This document shows positions 36,118 to 47,181 of a DNA stretch of 64,000 bases, one piece after another. Under the pieces are notes generated by a model that saw only the letters and a program-made list of their open reading frames with translations, did not search any database and had not been told where the DNA came from. How positions within the stretch are numbered: the first letter of the stretch is position 1; every line of letters begins with the position of its first letter. This stretch comes from Ailurus styani (lineage: Eukaryota; Chordata; Mammalia; Carnivora; Ailuridae). The stretch is taken from contig LNAC01000039.1 in NCBI GenBank assembly GCA_002007465.1, positions 3,681,159-3,745,158 on the forward strand. The letters run 5' to 3'. Both the position numbers and the translations under genes were made by a program.

Positions 36118-37852
36118 TCAACAACATTTATTCCACAGTTATTTACTGAACACCTACTGTGTGCCTCTACTCTTAGGCAGATTCTGTTTTATGGTGGGAG
36201 GCAGACAATAGCCAATAGCAAAATAAATCAGTAAAATATAGAATATATCCTATAGTGATCAAGACAAAAGTAAAATGTGAAAGGGGGAAAGGGAACATGG
36301 GAGGGAGGTGTTGCAATTTATAACGGGGTAAGTCAAGATAGGCCTTGCTGACGATATGACATAAGACCTTAAAGACAGGCAAGGTATCCCTGTATCTCTT
36401 GGGGGGAATAGTCCAGATAGCAGAACAGAAAAGGCAGAGGCCTTGAGGGGCAAACATGCTTATGTTTAGAGGAATAGCAAGGGGGGCAGTGGCTGGAGCA
36501 GAATGAGTAAGGGGGTCAGTGGTAGAAAAGTTCAGAGAGATAATGAGAGGTCAAACAGGGGCAGTGGACAGATCACCTATGATCTCACTGGCAGACTGTG
36601 GGAGGCGTTTTGACTTTTATTCTAGGTGATACGGGAAGCTCCTGAAATGTGATTAGAGGAGTAGCATAATGTGACTTGTGTTTGAAACTGACCAGTATAG
36701 TTACTCTGTTGAGAACAGGGGGATAAAGAGCAAGGATAGAAGCTGGGTGAACATGAAAGAAGTTGTTAACAGTATTAGGAGATGTGTGGCTCGGGCTGGT
36801 GTGGTGGCTGAGAAGGAGATGAGAAATTGGATGCTGGGTGTATTTTGCAAGTGCAGCCAACGTGATATACTCAGGGATTCGATGTGGCCTCTTAGGGAAG
36901 GAGAGGAGGAAGGGATAATTCCACCGTGTTTGACCTCAGCAACGTGAATGATGGAGTTGCCGAGACGGTAGGACTTCAAGAGGAGCAGTTTGGGGTCGGA
37001 AATTAGGAGTTCCATTTTAGACAGGGTGACTTTGAGACACCCTTAGGCATCCAAGTAGAGATGTGGAATGAGCAAATGGAAACGGGAGCCTCCACTCAAA
37101 GGAGTCAATCGGGCTGTGTGCATGCATTTGAGAGTTCTCTGCAGGTGAGTCGTATTTAAGTTGTGAGCATAGAGAGGATCACCTGGGGAATAAGTACAGC
37201 AGGAAAGGGAATCTGAGCTTTGGAGCCCCCAACCCGACAGCAGGGGAGAAAAAGGTCAACCAGCAAGGAAGAGGAAAGTCATCAGCAACAGGGAAGGAGA
37301 CAACCAGAGGGGAACAGCATCCCCCGAGTAGGTGAAGAAAGTGGTTCAAAGAGGAGGATTGCTGCACAGGGTCCAATGAGACGAAGGTTGAGAATTGTCC
37401 GCTGGAGAAGCCTGACCGAAGGAAGTTGGAAAGAGAATTAGAAGAGAGAAATCAGAGATAGGGAGTGGGTTTAAACAACTTTTTGGAGGAATTTTGTGGT
37501 AGAGGAGAGTAGGAAGCATAGAATGATAGCTAGAGAGAGATGAGACCAAGAAAATATTTTCTTCCTTTTTTTTTCTTTTTTTTTCAAGATGGGAGAAATT
37601 ATAGTGGTTTGTATACTAATGGAAAGAACACATTGGAGAGGGACAAACTGGTGATGTAGGAGAGCTAACGGGGAAGTGGGTGCTCTGGACGTGGAGAGAT
37701 GCGAGCACGTGGGGTCTAGTACATAGAGGCTGCCCTTAGATAAGGTCTCCAGCCATTGTTGGGAGAAACAAAATGGGGGGCGGCTCACGTGGACACAGGT
37801 GCAGGTGAGTTGGCAGAAGCTGTGGTGGGAATGTTTAAATGTGTTCATTCTC

Positions 37853-37915
37853 AATTAGCAATAATCGCACCTCGGATAAACCTCATTAGCTACGATACTG
37901 CCACTGCACAGAGCT
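37853..37915 (-). pseudogene. RNU4: Truncated U4 snRNA retropseudogene (5' 63 nt)
   Basis: Read on the minus strand from 37915, these 63 bases match the first 63 nucleotides of U4 spliceosomal snRNA (U6-pairing stem II/I region and 5' stem-loop) with about four differences, all T/C changes. Diagnostic blocks are gcagtggcagtatcgtag, aatgaggtttatccgagg and gattattgctaatt. The rest of U4 (central domain, Sm site, 3' stem-loop) is absent, so it cannot make a functional snRNA. It is flanked by direct repeats aatgtgttcattctc (37838-37852) and aatgtgtgcattctc (37916-37930), 15 bp with one mismatch. There is no poly(A) between the U4 sequence and the repeat. It lies inside a long antisense L2 copy. 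This is the structure known for short snRNA pseudogenes made by aborted or self-primed reverse transcription. No snRNA promoter (PSE/DSE) was recognised upstream. Confidence 0.9.
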
Positions 37916-38202
37916 AATGTGTGCATTCTCTACTGATTGTTTCTTTTGCCCTCTGGGGAGCCGGAAGCAAGGTCATCAGCTGAAAGGCAGAATGGAGGAA
38001 GGGGTACTGGGGGTTTGAGAAGAGAGGGATCCATGGGGACTAGGGAAACAGTGCAAGTGCCAGCCAAGCGCTTCTGTACTCTGAGTCCAGTGGCCATGAA
38101 TTTAATTGACCGGTAGCGTGGTGAGCTAACCTCCACAGTGAGTGTTAGGGTACAGCGTGGTGGAGGTATGGATTTAAATAACTCAGGGGCTGGACAAATA
38201 AC

Positions 38203-38229
38203 CTGAGAGAGAGAGAGAGAGAGAGAGAG
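38203..38229 (+). repeat. (GA)n microsatellite
   Basis: Uninterrupted GA dinucleotides, about 13 units. Confidence 0.95.
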
Positions 38230-38340
38230 CAGGAGAGAGGGAGGAGTGGGATGAAGGGCAGATGTGAATGGGTTGGGGGGCACTGGGAAGGAATTGGGGA
38301 GGCATTTATGATTCTGAGAACAGAAGGAAGGAAGGAGGCG

Positions 38341-38880
38341 TGTATTAATTATCTTCTGCTATGTAACAAATTACCACAAAGGTAGCAACTTAAAACAACA
38401 CGCATTTATTACTCCATCGTTTCCTTGGGTCAGAAATCCGGGCATGGTCCTCTATTTTAGGGTCTCTCTCGAGACTGCAGTGGGGTGTCAGGCAGGGCTG
38501 GCATCTCACTGAGGCTTGAACGGGGAAGGGTACACTTCCCAGCTCCGATGGCTGTTGGCAAGATTTGGTTCTTTGTGGTCTATGAGATTGAGGGCCTCCC
38601 TTTCCTGCTGGCTATCAGCTGGAGGCTTCCCTCAGTTCCTGGCCTCTCCATATAGTGGATTATTTCCTGCAGAGGAGAGTCAATAGAGAGAATCCACAAG
38701 CAAGAAGGAATTTACAGTGTTAAATAATGTGACCGCAGAAGTGACATCACCTTTGCCATATTCTACTGGTTGGAAACAAGTCACAGGTCCCACCTACACT
38801 CAAAGGGAAGGCAATTTCACGAGGGTCTGAGGAGGAGGAAGGGATTATTGGGAGCCATTCCAGAGTCCATCTGCGATAAG
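38341..38880 (-). mobile_element. LTR-like repeat, family B (copy 2 of 2)
   Basis: aacaaattaccacaaaggta, ggtcagaaatccgggcatgg, gaacggggaagggtacactt, tcctgctggctatcagctgg and gggagccattccagagtcca follow the same plan as the 12.2 kb copy over the shared left half, with a different right half (a sister subfamily). Confidence 0.6.
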
Positions 38881-40044
38881 GAGAAATGGATGAAGTGTAT
38901 TTTTGAATACAAAGAAGGGAAACTGAGGAAACAAACAGAAGAGAGGGCCCCTCTCCTAATGAAAAAAAAAGTTGATATCACCCGTTGAAAGAGAAAAGGT
39001 GAAAATGGGGGGGAAATATACGTGACAAGCAAAGGGAGTCTGTAGTTAAGTAGATGAATTGTGAACAGCGCTGCAGGGCCAGCCAGATTAGAAAGTGTGG
39101 ATTTGCTGTGGGGCCCGTTGACAGTTAAGTGATTTGCTCTAGCGATAGATGGTGCTCTGTTTTCAATCTGAAAACTAATGGATGGAGGGATTGGCCCAGG
39201 GCTGGGTGTGTCAAAATGTCAGGGTCAAGAGTGTATTAAAGGGGTGTGTTGAAAGGTCAGGATCAAGATTCCCTGTGGTGTTGGTAAGGAAAAAACTCAA
39301 GTGACTCAAAGTTATTTTTCTATTTCCGACTTCCACATTTCTACTTTACCAGATATTCCAAAGTAAGTCTGGAGGTGCCCAGGCTGGCCTGGCTCTGTGA
39401 AGGCCAGCGGTTGGCATGATGCAGCAGTCTGCCATGATGCAGGGTCAGGTTGCCACAGGGCTTCCCAGCAGCCTCACTGGGGACACTGCAATGTGGAAGG
39501 TTCTCTGTGGAGCCAGGATCTCCCTTGGAGGTCCTGAAGTGCCCACCCTACCTCCGAGAACCTCCTGGTGCTTCATCAGGTGCACCAGTGTCTCCATCAG
39601 CCCTTCCTCAGGGGCTAAAACCTCACTCACCTGTGCCCTCTGCTTCCTCATTGTCTACCTCACCCAGGGTTTGTCACACTCTTTTTGGTGGTTAGTGCCA
39701 TTCTGGGCAGTGTAAAGTGAGTTATTGCCAGTCAATACCCTGACCTTGGATTCATAGCTGCTCAAGAGGGTAAAGTGCTGAAGTAAGGAGAAGCTACTCT
39801 GATTAGTTTGGTAGGAAATTTCGTTCTCTGTTCCCTGAGTTGACTTTGAGCAAGGATGGTAGCAGAAAGAATAAAGCTGTGTGGGAAGACTTCAGGAGGA
39901 GAACATAAGCCCTTGGCTACATGTAACTCTGATGATTGAGAAGTGTTTTATTTAAGGCTTGGAGTCAATGTAAAAGTTTTCTTGCTTCAGAAAAGCCTTA
40001 GAGAAAAGATAATTACTTCCCACGTGAAGAGAGCTATGTTGGGT
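38881..40044. other. Unassigned DNA
   Basis: No repeat recognised. Frames of 99, 81 and 68 codons overlap near 39.4-39.7 kb without a domain. Confidence 0.4.
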
Positions 40045-40135
40045 CTCATTCATCTTGGTACCCCCAACACCCAGCCCATCGCAGGCCCTAAATACTCCTT
40101 CGAGAAGCATCTGTTGAGCTGAAATGAGCTGCTCT
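40045..40135 (+). repeat. L2 3' end (sense)
   Basis: tcattcatcttggtaccccc, aacacccagcccatcgcagg and aagcatctgttgagctgaa resemble the sense L2 3' end. Confidence 0.5.
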
Positions 40136-40279
40136 AAGTGTGAGACAGTAGCAAATATGAGTTATTCCTGAGTGATGACAAATAAGTGAAAATGAAAAGA
40201 AATCCTGGTGCTTCTTATACTTAATATTAATGCTTGGTGAGTTGCTGCTATGTGGATTCCTTTACTGTCTTCCCGGTTT

Positions 40280-40498
40280 AAAAAGACACTGCATTTAGTT
40301 ATTTATATCTTTATCATCTATCTATCTCTCTATTTGTTTATTTATTTATAAATTTATTTTTAAGTGGGCTGCATGCCCAGCGTGGAGCCCAATGTGGGGC
40401 TTGAACTCATGATGCTGAGATGAGTTCAAACCTGAGCTGAAATCTAGAGTCAGATACTTAATCAACTGAGCCACACAGGCACCCCAAAAAGACACGGC
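40280..40498 (-). repeat. CAN-SINE, older variant
   Basis: Body about 40293-40485 with gtggagcccaatgtggggct, tgaactcatgatgctgagat and head actgagccacacaggcaccc. A near TSD, aaaaagacactgc (40280-40292) / aaaaagacacggc (40486-40498), has one mismatch. Confidence 0.9.
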
Positions 40499-40539
40499 TT
40501 TTTAAAGACACAGAGTCAGACTCTATTTCGAAGAGAAAA

Positions 40540-41303
40540 CTCTGGGTCGAAAGTTTTTAAAGGCATGCAGATATAGAGAAGAAAATTGTAATGACCCACA
40601 TCCTCGCCATGCAAAATTAAGTACTATTAACATTTGGGCACATTTGCTTCCAGCCTTTGCATTCAGTAATCTGTTTTTTAAAACCAATGTTAGTGCAGTC
40701 ATGTGCTGAAAAATATGAAGTGTGTCAGTGCATGCGTGTGCACAGTGTGAACTCACAAATTTGTTCTCACACATTTGTGGCATTTGCTTGCTCTTCCCCA
40801 GAATTTCTGAGTTGGAAAGGGCTAATGTTACAAACTACTGTGGCAATAATGGAATGATGAAGCCATGATTTTACATGTCAATGTAGAGCACACTCTCCAA
40901 ACAACACATTTTTAAAGCATGAAAACTCTAAGTAATCCCTACACACTGGAAAAAATTTTAACGCAACTCTTTTGGCCTTTAGTCTTTCAGTTTTTCTTTT
41001 CAGAATTACCAGTTCCTTGTGAATGTCTCCAGAGAGATTATTTGCATATACAAACATATTTCCTATTTCCCTACACAGCTGGTAGCATCCTATGTATAGT
41101 GTTTTGTACATAAGCATAGCATTTTGAAATTTGGGGAAGTGTTTNTTTCAGAATTACCAGTTCCTTGTGAATGTCTCCAGAGAGATTATTTGCATATACA
41201 AACATATATTTCCTATTTCCCTACACAGCTGGTAGCATCCTATGTACAGTGTTTTGTACATAAGCATAGCATTTTGAAATTTGGGGAAGTGTTTCTTTCT
41301 TTT
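40540..41303 (-). mobile_element. L1M 3' region (antisense)
   Basis: actattaacatttgggcaca, tttgcttccagcctttgc, tccagagagattatttgcat and gctggtagcatcctatgtat follow the antisense L1M 3' end. An assembly break duplicates part of it. Confidence 0.55.
40998..41294. other. Assembly break: two near-identical copies around a single N
   Basis: 40998-41144 (147 bases) is repeated at 41146-41294 (149 bases) on either side of the N at 41145. The copies differ by an extra AT (acatatttcc against acatatatttcc) and one T/C (tatgtatagt against tatgtacagt), as two alleles would. The left copy stops where the next SINE's T-run begins. Confidence 0.9.
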
Positions 41304-41536
41304 TTTTTTAATTTTATTTATTTATTTGACAGAGAGAGAGACACAGTGAGAGAGGGAACACAAGCAGGAGAGCAGCAGATGGAGAGCGAGAGTGAGTGCG
41401 TGTGAGCAGAGGGAGAGGATCGCAAGCAGATTCCCCATGGTGTGAGAGCCTTACACGGATCCCACCACCTCAAGATCATGACCGGAGCCAAAACCAAGAG
41501 TTGGACTTTCAACCATCTGAGCCATGGAGGCACCCT
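41300..41536 (-). repeat. CAN-SINE, long GA-rich variant
   Basis: T-run, ttttatttatttatttgaca, a long GA-rich body, cctcaagatcatgaccggag, and head atctgagccatggaggcacc. Confidence 0.9.
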
Positions 41537-41559
41537 AACAGTAAGCCTTTTTTTTAAAA

Positions 41560-44056
41560 AAATTTCAGTTTATTGAGGGTTTTAAAAATATTCACTTTAT
41601 TGTATTGACATACAGAAAGTAAGTTTTCGGGCTGTGTAAATTTGTCGTCATGGCCTTCCTTCTTTCTTAGTCTTAACTCAGAGGGTCAGAGAAGGTCCTC
41701 CACAGACTTGACAGGCCCCCCAAAACCACAAATTTCCATGTCAGCACTAGACCATTCACTCTTACTTTCTATGGTTGAACTTACTCACTTAAAGGCCCAC
41801 AAGGAAACCCTTTGTACTTCTGGTAGCTAAACCCAAATCCTGGAGAATACAACAAAGCCAAACAGAGGGAAATTTGGGACTCGGCTTAAAATACAGCTGG
41901 GCAAGCCCACACTCAGTTGCTGGAATAACAACCAGCTGGGAAGGCTAAATTTAGCTCAGAGCCTTAAATATGGTCAGCTCTAGAGTATCTGCGGACCTTC
42001 CACAGAGAACTCCTCCCCCTCTCTAGAGCTGGTCAGCAGAAAGGAACAACATTTGTCCAAAATGCCAACTTTGTGAAACCGGCCTAGTCGATCTGGTGTG
42101 ATTTAATAGGCTATAAAATATTTGATTTACAGCTGATCAATAGGCAAACAGTATGATTTGTTGTTTGGGGAATACAGAGCACAGGGACTAGGAAGATGCC
42201 AAACAGTGGAAAAGGTTAATTAACATTAGAGAGTTCATTTTGAAGTTTGATTTAAAAAAAAGAACAAACTGGAACAGGAAGCAGGATCCCTGACCTGAAG
42301 GAAACCAGAAGGTGAGCAGAATTGGTCTCCTCCATGTGGCCCTCCTGGGAGGCCCCCACTCACGCTCTGTCCCAAAGGACGGGGAAGCCCCAAACAGCAG
42401 CTCAAGTCTTGAGTTTACAACTCGGTTAACCTCAGTTTCCTGCTTTTTCCAAGTGAGAGGGCTGGAGATGAGCCCTGAGCCTCCAAACCTCGAGGTTTGG
42501 GGTTCTTGGTGCTTTTGTCTCCAATGACTAACTGCTTTCCCCCCTGGAGTTGCTCTATACCCTCTACCCTTGCCTTCAGGGATCCCAAGTGTAGGTAGAA
42601 ACAGAGGCCTCCATGCCTCCAGGTGAGACCATGTTTTGCAAATCTAACTTGGTAAGGGGCTGGGGAAACACAAGGACCCTGAGAGAGCTGGGCGTCCTCC
42701 CTGATCCTGCAGATGGCACCAAAGAAGCCCTGACAACCCATACCGTACGTACCCCACAAGTTGGCTGGGCCTCCTCTAGGAGAGGCATGTGACACAGTTT
42801 ATGGAAAATAAACAAGACGAGGTTGACATGTATGGCCTAGGTGGTACCCAGGGAACAATTGCAAAGACTTCTGATTTGCTTCCTACACTCACATGTGCAA
42901 AGAAAATGTCTGTCCTGGACCTCCTGAGGCCCCTACCCACTGGATGGTGATAAAAGAAGCCAGATTGAGTCTGACTAGTTTAAGACTGAGATGCAATGAT
43001 TTAAATATTGTCTTGAGGATTACTTTACCTCCATGGTTCAGTTGCTCAGTTTTCTAGGCGTCCCCTCACCCATCCCCTTCTGCTCCTCTCTTAGAAGGTG
43101 TCTAGTGGAAGGGGTGGCAGAAAAGACATTACAGGCTGTCATGGCCATTGGGGGGTGGAGAGGGTGCCCCACTTTCATGTTGGTCTCTGTGTGTGAACAC
43201 GCTCCATGACCCCAAGCTCTAGTAGGGTTGGGTTGACATCCTCTTGGTCTCAGCTGCCTATGAACTCCTGGTGCATTATTTCTCAGCCTATTTGGGGGTC
43301 TACTGCCCCTCCCCATGGATCTGGGCTCCCCTTGCCTCTTTTTGTCATCACAGACTACCTCTGAGACCCTGTCACCCTCTCCCTCTGGGCCCTGGCCAGG
43401 CTCCCCGCCGCCCAAGAGCCTTAGCTGCAGAATGACTTTGACCCCAGCCATGTGAGGGGCCTGATGCAAATTACTCTTTTCCACCTGTGAGCTAAACATC
43501 TTGGGGCGGGGTGCAGGGGGTGGATGTCCTCCCAGAAGTGGGCGTACTGCCTCGGCAGGCCCTGGGAGGACAGCAGAAGTCCTGGGGGCAAGCACTGAGG
43601 CCACGAGCATGGGTTCCACAGTCTTACGGGCATGGCTTCCCCTCCATTGTACTTAGCAATGGTGTGGCTCCAGACCAGGGCTTTGACCACTGACTGTCTA
43701 ACCAGGACAGTACACGCCCCACAGGGGTGCGATCATGGTCAAGGAGGCTTGTGTGAGGCAGGAGGGCTGGAGTGGAGAGAAAATTACCCTTTGCTAATGA
43801 AGCAGGGGGTGGCCCCTGGCTCCCTAAGAGTTCTCATCTCAGCCCCGCCCTGTGCCCACCATGCAGCTTTCTGAACTGGCCAGGTGCCCAATTTTTGCTT
43901 TTTCTGTTACCTGTTCATTAAGGTCTCAGTGACTGAAATGCCACTCTCTGATTGGCCAGTAAGCTGTTTTTTCAAATAGCAAATTTTCTGCTACCTCAAT
44001 TACCAAAGCTCCTGGGGACGAAGTCAGTTTCTACAGTGACTGGTTGACATTGCAAT
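41560..44056. other. Low-repeat DNA, partly GC-rich
   Basis: About 2.5 kb with no SINE or L1 recognised. It includes the longest open frame of the window (193 codons, minus, 43038-43619); its translation is Pro/Gly/Arg-rich with no domain, signal peptide or splice context, so I do not call it a gene. Confidence 0.45.
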
Positions 44057-44432
44057 AAAAAGGGGTCACTTCCTCTCAGGGCCTGGAGGCAGCTTGCAGA
44101 GACATGGCTGACCACACCAAGAACCTTCAGGATGCCCACAGGCACCGGGCTGGTTAGGGTGCCTCTCTGAGGAAAATCATCAAGAAAATTGAAATCAACC
44201 TGTGCACCAAGTACACTTGCTCCTTCTATGGCAAAATCAAAATGAAGAGACGAGGTTCCTGCACAAAACATCAGCCATGGGTGCCCGGACCCATGTCCCC
44301 AGTTCTGCCGACCCAGTGAAGCCTGCTGTCAGGGCACTGGCGAATGAATAGGAACTAGAGGAGCTCCCCCGTTGGCACCATGGCTAGCTATAATAAATGG
44401 ATGAATTTATGTAACCAAGAAAAGGGGGGTCA
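44057..44432 (+). pseudogene. RPL37A: Processed pseudogene of ribosomal protein L37a (eL43)
   Basis: This is an intronless, broken copy of the mRNA for 60S ribosomal protein eL43. The start codon is at 44104 and the stop-equivalent TAG ends at 44358, giving 255 bases against 279 for the parent; about 21-24 bases are missing after the KMKRR-encoding stretch near 44253. The best match runs from aagaaaattgaaatcaa through tacacttgctccttct to aaaatgaagagacga. Reading from the ATG, codon 18 is TAG, and later frameshifts destroy the zinc-ribbon half. The 3'UTR match is strong: ctataataaatgg followed by atgaatttatgtaac (44381-44414), then a short degraded A-rich tail. The copy seems to begin at cttcctctc (44069), a typical 5' TOP cap-site sequence of ribosomal-protein mRNAs. 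It is flanked by an imperfect repeat, aaaaaggggtca (44057-44068) and aaaaggggggtca (about 44420-44432), read as a target-site duplication. It is dead as a protein gene. Parent identity is from memory of the RPL37A mRNA, not from a search. Confidence 0.9.
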
Positions 44433-44661
44433 TGTGACCCAGCACAGCCTTCCTTTGGCCAATCCCAGGCACAGTGTGTTCTGTCTTGGGTCCACTGAAG
44501 GTCACAGTGTGACTCCCCAGAGCTGTGATATCTTCCACAAGGCCGACTCTTCACTTTCCAAATGCTCCCTCCTCTCTATAGGTAGCCCACGCCCAGGCGG
44601 GTCTCCAGTTCCCTGCTGCCACCTTTGGCGAGAGGGAGGATAAGGTAACCACTTATTCATT

Positions 44662-44891
44662 AGAAGTGTTAACCCTGCACCGCCTGTGTGGCGCAGTTGG
44701 TTAATCGTCTGCCTTTGGCTTGGGTCATGATCTTGGGTCCTGGGGTGGAGCCCCACATTGGGCTTCTTGCTCAGCGGGAAGCCTGCTTCTCCCTCTGCCT
44801 CTGTCCCTCCCCCTGTTCATGCTCTCTCTCTCTCTCTCATCTCTCTCTCAAGTAAATAAATCTTAAAAGAAAAAAAGAAGTGTTAACCCTG
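44662..44891 (+). repeat. CAN-SINE with perfect 16-bp TSD
   Basis: Body 44678-44875, head cgcctgtgtggcgcagttgg, CT-rich middle, tail aaataaatcttaaaag. TSD agaagtgttaaccctg at 44662-44677 and 44876-44891. Confidence 0.95.
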
Positions 44892-46305
44892 TAGGCTTTG
44901 CATTTTCAGCCTTCTAGCAATTGAAATGAAAGGCTATTTCTCTCCTGGGGTTTCAGGTCTCGGTAGGGGAGGAGGTGTTCCATTTTAGGGGCAATGGCCC
45001 TGGGTCACTAAGTGCTCCTGGAATTGTCCCAGGCCCAGGTGGTGATCGGATGGCCCTTAGGGAATCCTGGCACAGGGAGCCAAAGCCTAACGATCCTCTG
45101 CTTCTCCAACCAGGGCGGCCCAGAGAGCAGAGGGCTTGGTCCCAAAGGAGCTGATGAGAGGAGAACGCTTCTTGACCTAAAGATAGACCCACCTCTTTCC
45201 CGTGTCCTCGCACGGGTCCCTGCCTTGCCCATCTTTGATGCCAAGGTTCTGAGATCCATATATTATCATACAAGTGACAGCATTTTAGATTATATTTAAT
45301 GGGTTCTTTGTACCAAACTTCCTGACCTTATTTCCTATACCTTCCCTCTCTTCCACCTCTGTGTTAATGTTCCCTCTACTAATAAAATGTCTGCGAAGGG
45401 AATGTCCCTGAAATCATCCTTTTTGTTAGTAGAGGTATTATTTTATAGGAAAGCCATGGAGGCATTTGGGGGACCTAAAATGCCACATCAGTCATACAAC
45501 TAGAGCAGAAGGGCTGACTAGAGAATGAGAACCCATAAGAGAAATTAGAGACATATTGTCCACTCAACTTTAGGGGCCAGAGAAGCAAAGGTGGCAATTT
45601 AATTTAAGAGCTATTCCTAACAGGGAATTCAGTGTCAGGAAAGCTGCAAGTCAGAGGAAGAATTCTGTAAAATCAAAGGAGGCTTGAGGGGTAGCAATGC
45701 TGGAAGCATCAGCACTCCTCTTGGAGGTGGACCGATGCAGTCCCGATGAAGGCGGGCGGGTTAAAATGTCACAATGGTTAGCTAAGGGAAACTGCCCTCC
45801 CAAACATGCTATTTGACTTCTGGTTCCTTCTGTCCTTGATTCAGGTTATTTATATACTGTGGACAATTAAAACAAGGCCATGATGACTCAAGAATAAACT
45901 GGTTCATTATCAGTTTGTACAAGTGTCTGTTGGGATTACACTTTTCATTCCACTTCTTTTTTTTTTTTTTTACTAGTTTTATGGTTTTGTCATAAGCTAC
46001 CACAAAACCTAATCTGGAAGAATGGGGTATAAATAAAATTAAATAAAAATTTTTTTGCTGTCAAACCCACGGTTCTCCCACTGCAAATCCTTTTGTGTCC
46101 CTTCCCCCACCGCTCACTGCAAAACAGAGTAAATGCCTCCACCCTACATTCAAGAATCACTATCGTGGGTCTCAGTGGGCCTCATTGCTTTGTCCTCTCT
46201 GTTCCCCAAGTGGAAATATCAAATCTTCTTCATGAAGCAAGTGCTCGTGCCGGCTCCCAAACCAGACCATCTCCTCTTCCACGTTCACAAATGCTTGTCC
46301 TTTTT
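44892..46305. other. Unassigned DNA
   Basis: No repeat recognised except a T-run at 45956-45971. Overlapping 83-106-codon frames near 45.0-45.3 kb have no domain. Confidence 0.4.
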
Positions 46306-46505
46306 CATATGCTCGCTCTGATTTTATCTTGTAATATGTGTATTTACTGATTTTTATGTCTACCTCTCCACCTAAACCATCTTGCAATCCCTACATTGTA
46401 GGCTCTTGGAGGACAAGAACTGAAGTTACTTATCTTTGCAATTCCTTGGAAGCTGAGAATAATACCTTGAACATAGATAACTCTTGATAAATGTATGTTG
46501 ATTGA
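46306..46505 (+). repeat. L2 3' end (sense)
   Basis: tgtgtatttactgattttta, acattgtaggctcttggagg, acaagaactgaagttactta and gataaatgtatgttgattga are the sense L2 3' terminus. Confidence 0.75.
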
Positions 46506-47181
46506 TGGTGGGTGAAATTTTTTAAAAAGGACATTATCAAGAAAGTGGCACCTCAACCATCATGGAAATTGTGTGTGCTAATTGTGTAAGGCTTAGGGGA
46601 TAGGAATTCCACAACCTACCAGAGAAGCCCACTTTTAAATCACTTTTCCAAGAAAGCTTTTATTATTTTGGCAACTGGAGTACAAGGTTTCTGCAGTTTC
46701 TCTTATTTTCTCTAATTTTAACTTCATCAAGTTAGAAGCTAGTTGACCCTTTATAAATTTGGAGCATGATATTAAATCAGGATTTTCTAAAAGCTAAGAA
46801 AGCAATTTGGTCTGAATAGGAAGGAGTCAAAAAACCCAAAGGAGACTGGGCTTTGAGATGGACGGGAGACCACAGGGCACATTTAAAAATTGTTTTCTTA
46901 TTTAAAAGCAAGGCTTGCTCCATAACTCATTTGATAAAGCATACCAAAATTTCTAGTTCTTTGTGTCAAATAACGATGCATACTCAGGCTATTAAAAAGC
47001 AATCGAAAGAGAACTCATTTATTCCCCCTACCTTACTCCCCAAAGGATCTGGGTTGGCTTTATATAAATATACACAATATGGGAAACGAAAAATGAACAA
47101 ACAGAAATAGGGCAAAAGGCAAATAAAGAAGGAATAGTAAGATAAAGACGAGAATAAAGTTAGCATGCAGACACGTATGTT

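Larger units (their letters stand above)
36118..38290 (-). mobile_element. Long L2 LINE copy (antisense)
   Basis: Begins at the L2 3' end (acagttatttactgaacacc, tactgtgtgcctctactctt) and can be followed for about 2.1 kb: gataggccttgctgacgat, aggcagaggccttgaggggc, gacttttattctaggtgata, caagtagagatgtggaatga, agatgggagaaattatagtg and aagcaaggtcatcagctgaa. Degenerate. It carries the U4 pseudogene at 37853-37915, a T-rich patch at 37562-37585 and a (GA)n at 38203-38229. Confidence 0.8.

Noticed and set aside
37853..37915. Functional U4 snRNA gene
   Set aside because: Only the first 63 nt are present; the Sm site and 3' stem-loop are missing, and the flanks are TSDs, not snRNA promoter elements.
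40998..41294. Genuine biological tandem duplication
   Set aside because: The N sits exactly at the junction, the left copy stops at a homopolymer, and the differences look allelic. An assembly artefact is simpler.
43038..43619. 193-codon minus-strand open frame
   Set aside because: Longest frame in the window, but Pro/Gly/Arg-rich in a GC-rich stretch, with no domain, no splice context and overlapping frames on the plus strand. Expected by chance.
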